This document shows positions 57,855 to 60,666 of a stretch of DNA of 60,666 bases, piece by piece (the stretch's first letter is position 1; every line of letters starts with the position of its first letter). Origin of the DNA: Dehalococcoidia bacterium (lineage in GTDB: Bacteria > Chloroflexota > Dehalococcoidia > SZUA-161); assembly GCA_030619685.1 (NCBI GenBank), contig JAUXAX010000008.1, forward strand, positions 1 through 60,666, read 5' to 3'. The position numbers and the translations under genes are program-made. The notes beneath the pieces are model-generated. The model was not told the DNA's origin. It saw nothing but the letters and a program-made list of their open reading frames with translations, and ran no database searches.

Positions 57855-59255
57855 ATGATGAGGCATGCAAGATCGGGAACAGGGCAACAAACAGAAGCGG
57901 TTACCACAGTGGTTGATAAGCAAATCAACGATCTGCTTGGCAGTGTCGTGAAAGAAGAAACGGTCGAGCCTTCCCCCAAACCACGCCCAAAGAGAGCAGG
58001 CAAGGCGAAGAGGGAAAGGCGCCACGTGGTAATTACCGGGATGGGAGCGATAACACCTCTGGGGCTCACCGTCGATAAATACTGGCAGGCATTGATCGAA
58101 GGCAGGTCGGGTATCGGCAAGATTACTCTCTGCGACGTTACCGGGCTGACCTGCCAGATAGCTGGCGAGGTAAAGGGCTTCGATCCCCACGACTACATGG
58201 AGTACAAAGAGACACGAAGGATGGCTCGGTTCAGTCACCTAATCGTCGCCTCCACCAGAATGGCCGTAGAAGACTCTGGACTCGACCTCAGCCGTGAGAA
58301 GGCGGAGCGCATGGGCGTGGTCGTCGGCAATGGCATCGGCGGCTTCCCCGAAGCGGAGGCGGGACACAACGTCCTCCTGGAAAGGGGGGGAATGAGGCTC
58401 ACCCCCTTTTTCATGCCCATAGTCCTGCCCAACATGGCGGCGGGGCAGATCAGCCTTATCTTCGGGCTCAAGGGATTTTCCTCCACCATAACCACCGCCT
58501 GCGCTGCCGCAACCCAGGCCATCGGTGACGCTGTAGAGGTCATAAGGCAGAACAAAGCAGACGTCATGGTGGCTGGGGGCACCGAGGCAGCGATATCTGC
58601 GACAGGGGTAGCCGGGTTCTGCGTCATGAAGGCCTTGACCACCAGAAATGACGAGCCGACCAAAGCCAGTCGTCCTTTCGACGCCAAGCGAGATGGCTTC
58701 GTTCCCTCAGAGGGGGCTGGGGTCCTGATCCTCGAGAGCCTAGAGCATGCTCTGGGTCGCGGCGCTCGAATCTACGCCGAGGTTGCTGGCGTCGGTATCT
58801 CCTCAGATGCCTACCATGTGACGGCTCCCGATACTGATGGCGCCGGGGCTGTCCGGGCAATGCGTTGGGCTATTGAAGACGCCAACCTAAAACCCAACGA
58901 GATCGACTACATCAACGCCCACGGCACCTCAACACCGATCAACGACCGCATCGAGACCCTGGCAATCAAGACGCTCTTCGGAGATTACGCCTATCAGTTG
59001 CCCATAAGCTCCACCAAATCGATGATCGGCCATCTTTTGGGCGCGTCGGGGGTAGTGGAGGGCATCGCGTGCATTAAAGCAATCACCGAGGGCATTATCC
59101 CTCCCACCATAAATTACGAATACCCTGACCCCGATTGCGACCTCGACTATGTACCCAATGCAGCTAGAAGCAAGGATGTCAAAGCGGCTCTATCCAATAG
59201 CTTCGGCTTCGGGGGCCAAAACGCCTGCCTGGTCTTTAAGAAATTCGAGGAATAG
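57855..59255 (+). CDS. fabF: 3-oxoacyl-ACP synthase II with an N-terminal extension
   Basis: A 466-residue thiolase-fold condensing enzyme that extends acyl-ACP with malonyl-ACP. The catalytic triad is Cys216 (TTACAAATQ), His356 (NAHGTST) and His393 (MIGHLLGASG). Family core begins at residue ~56 (RRHVVITGMGAI). The first 55 residues are extra: charged, Lys/Arg/Pro-rich (PSPKPRPKRAGKAKRERR) and probably disordered. Known FabF proteins are about 410 residues. ATG 57855 has GGGGG three bases before it; a GTG-started frame from 57792 is less likely. A KAS-like polyketide role is possible, but no other synthase genes are near. Confidence 0.9.
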   Translation: MMRHARSGTGQQTEAVTTVVDKQINDLLGSVVKEETVEPSPKPRPKRAGKAKRERRHVVITGMGAITPLGLTVDKYWQALIEGRSGIGKITLCDVTGLTCQIAGEVKGFDPHDYMEYKETRRMARFSHLIVASTRMAVEDSGLDLSREKAERMGVVVGNGIGGFPEAEAGHNVLLERGGMRLTPFFMPIVLPNMAAGQISLIFGLKGFSSTITTACAAATQAIGDAVEVIRQNKADVMVAGGTEAAISATGVAGFCVMKALTTRNDEPTKASRPFDAKRDGFVPSEGAGVLILESLEHALGRGARIYAEVAGVGISSDAYHVTAPDTDGAGAVRAMRWAIEDANLKPNEIDYINAHGTSTPINDRIETLAIKTLFGDYAYQLPISSTKSMIGHLLGASGVVEGIACIKAITEGIIPPTINYEYPDPDCDLDYVPNAARSKDVKAALSNSFGFGGQNACLVFKKFEE

Positions 59256-59721
59256 CGTGAAAGGGGACAGTTGAGGGCGCGCAGGCGCTCCAAGAAGCCC
59301 CTATGGGCTGTTATCTTCACGCTACCTTCAGCCTTATCCTAGCCTTCGCTGTCCGGCCCCCCCGAGCAAAATATCCTTTAGGCTAATTTTTTCGTTTTCC
59401 CAAAAATCCCGGGGAAATATCTTGACCCCAGCCCCGCCGTCTGTTATTCTTGCACCCGGATTTCCTAAGCAGTTGTCTTCTTTTTTCCTTATTCAAAGTA
59501 TTACCTCGCCTTCCCCCCTCTCCCCCCCCAGAAGTGCCGCTGCTAAAGGAAATGCATCTCTCTTGGGAGATGCGAAACGGTGAAAAGTGCCTCTTCCGAT
59601 AGGTAGTGCACTTTCCACCCAGTGTTCACAAGGACAATCTGATGTTGTTCTTGCTTGTGCGCTAAAACACCGCTCATCGGTGCCGAGGCCGCTTTGTCAA
59701 GTTTTAGCAACGAGGGATGGC
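59256..59721 (+). promoter_or_regulatory. dnaA promoter and structured leader
   Basis: This 466-base stretch before dnaA holds a promoter, TTGACC (59422-59427), 17 bases, TATTCT (59445-59450), with a start near 59457. The leader has a hairpin GCATCTC/GAGATGC (59554-59560 with 59567-59573), CACCG/CGGTG (59668-59682), and a long stem GCTAAAAC (59661-59668) with GTTTTAGC (59701-59708) ending 5 bases before the GAGGG ribosome site. Only one loose DnaA-box-like word (TGTTCACAA) is seen, so no origin is supported. Confidence 0.5.
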
Positions 59722-60666
59722 ATGAAGGCGAGATCAGCAGCAGAGGTCTGGCAGGCAGCACTCCAAGAGCTACAAGTCAAAGTAAGCCCAGCAAACTATC
59801 AAACTTGGCTAAAGAATACGGTGGGGCTGGCCCAACGGGATGGCAATTTCATCGTTGGGGTCCCAAGCAGTTTCGTCACCGAGTCATTGGAAAGGCGCCT
59901 GAACCCTTTGATCGAGAAGACCTTAAGCGGCATTACTGGACGCAGTTTAAAGGTACAATTTCAAGTCCATCTGGGTGACGAGGCTGGAGAATTGGGCCCT
60001 GCACCTCCCTCTCTCTCCAATCAGCAACTCAGTCAACGAGCCAGCCCACCAAAGTTCAATCGCAGGTACACATTCGACACATTCTTGGTGGGCACCTGCA
60101 ATCGCCTGGCACATGCCGCGGCTCAAAGAGTAGCCTGTGATCCTGGCAACAGCTATAATCCTCTGTTCATTTACAGCGGGGTGGGGCTGGGAAAAACTCA
60201 CCTCCTGCATGCCATCGGTTGGGTGTCGTGCCGATCCTGTCCGCGGGTCATGTATGTAACCGCCGAGCAGTTCACCAACGAGTTCATCAGCGCTATCAAA
60301 GATGGGAGGAGCGCGGACTTCAGGAACAAATATCGCGGTGTGGATGTCCTGCTCCTCGACGACATACAGTTTATCGCCGGCAAAGAGCAAACTCAAGAGT
60401 GTCTTTTTCATACCTTCAACGACCTGCACAACGCAAGCAGACAGATCGTCATTAGCTGTGATCGCCCCCCAAGGTCCCTGAGCCTTCTCGAAGATAGGTT
60501 GCGCTCCCGCTTCGAGTGGGGACTGATCGTTGATATGCAGCCGCCGGACCTGGAAACCAGGATCGCCATCCTCCAGAAGAAGGCAGAAGAGCAGAAGACA
60601 GCGGTGCCCCCCGAGGTGCTGGACCTAATCGCCCGTCGCATCCAGAAGAATATCAGAGAGCTTGAG
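59722..60666 (+). CDS. dnaA: Chromosomal replication initiator DnaA (3' end outside window)
   Basis: The frame is open from ATG 59722 to the last base (315 codons), so the C-terminal part is missing. Domain I (about residues 1-80) starts with [14 protein letters not shown] and [10 protein letters not shown] short linker precedes the AAA+ domain, with [22 protein letters not shown], Walker [15 protein letters not shown], Walker B LLLDDIQF, sensor 1 ISCDRPP and the box [16 protein letters not shown]. DnaA opens the origin and also represses its own gene. GAGGG lies seven bases before ATG. The frame in 59655-59978 is only a shadow. Confidence 0.93.
   Translation, partial: MKARSAAEVWQAALQELQVKVSPANYQTWLKNTVGLAQRDGNFIVGVPSSFVTESLERRLNPLIEKTLSGITGRSLKVQFQVHLGDEAGELGPAPPSLSNQQLSQRASPPKFNRRYTFDTFLVGTCNRLAHAAAQRVACDPGNSYNPLFIYSGVGLGKTHLLHAIGWVSCRSCPRVMYVTAEQFTNEFISAIKDGRSADFRNKYRGVDVLLLDDIQFIAGKEQTQECLFHTFNDLHNASRQIVISCDRPPRSLSLLEDRLRSRFEWGLIVDMQPPDLETRIAILQKKAEEQKTAVPPEVLDLIARRIQKNIRELE

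Noticed and set aside
59256..59721. Replication origin upstream of dnaA
   Set aside because: No cluster of DnaA boxes or AT-rich 13-mers was seen; only a single loose box.
1..60666. tRNA genes, rRNA genes and CRISPR arrays
   Set aside because: No T-loop (GGTTCRANYCC) with matching stems, no rRNA, and no set of regularly spaced repeats were found.

Overview
The window is about 60.7 kb of bacterial chromosome with roughly 55-60% GC and many GTG/TTG starts. Gene content suggests an anaerobic Chloroflexota bacterium, most likely Dehalococcoidia-like. The clues are a UPF0182 membrane protein, a DUF2298-type and a TIGR03663-like membrane glycosyltransferase, rubrerythrin, ferredoxin-type small proteins, and a FakA/DegV pair. 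This is inference from gene content; there is no rRNA gene to settle it.

Layout. 1-8.7 kb: an arginine operon (end of argB, then argD, argG, argH), interrupted by a UPF0182-PKD protein and by radC, and ending in rpe. 8.7-17.6 kb: rpmB on the minus strand, then fakA, degV, recG, argS, trpS and an inositol-monophosphatase gene. 17.6-21 kb: a minus-strand redox block (ferredoxin protein, two small Cys-containing proteins, rubrerythrin, CoA-binding protein, nitroreductase), with remnants of a lipoprotein gene and a transposase. 21-24.3 kb: a GAF/nuclease-like/phosphoribosyltransferase fusion, a zinc-ribbon protein, an acetyltransferase and an alpha-2-macroglobulin fragment. 24.3-27.8 kb: a BcgI-like restriction-modification operon (RHH regulator, nuclease-methylase fusion, specificity subunit) whose promoter carries a palindromic operator. 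27.9-31.7 kb: a GT4 glycosyltransferase, then an AT-richer accessory segment with a HEPN-like protein and two unknown proteins, carrying two copies of a 38-bp element. 31.8-36.5 kb: DUF1059, TFIIB-type zinc finger, lemA, htpX, a TylF-type methyltransferase, rnhB. 36.7-42.2 kb: ADP-forming acyl-CoA synthetase alpha subunit, cysteine synthase, radical SAM protein, a GIY-YIG gene bounded by dispersed repeats, a methyltransferase and an alpha/alpha-barrel-like protein. 42.4-50.8 kb: rnc, ftsY, then four genes for polyprenyl-linked surface glycan work (two multi-TM GT-C proteins, a flippase-like protein, an FAD oxidoreductase), plus a broken GT39 relic. 50.9-56.1 kb, minus strand: an SDR, then gpsA, plsY, der and argF, where argF carries a C-terminal TPR extension. 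56.2 kb to the end: folC, fabF with an N-terminal extension and a structured leader, and the first 315 codons of dnaA, which runs off the window.

How the genes connect. ArgB/D/F/G/H cover most of arginine synthesis from N-acetylglutamate. FakA plus DegV activate exogenous fatty acids to acyl-phosphate, the substrate of PlsY, which acylates the glycerol-3-phosphate made by GpsA; FabF supplies chain elongation. Several families of short dispersed repeats recur in the intergenic DNA, including a 69-bp element present in inverted copies around the rnc-SDR segment.
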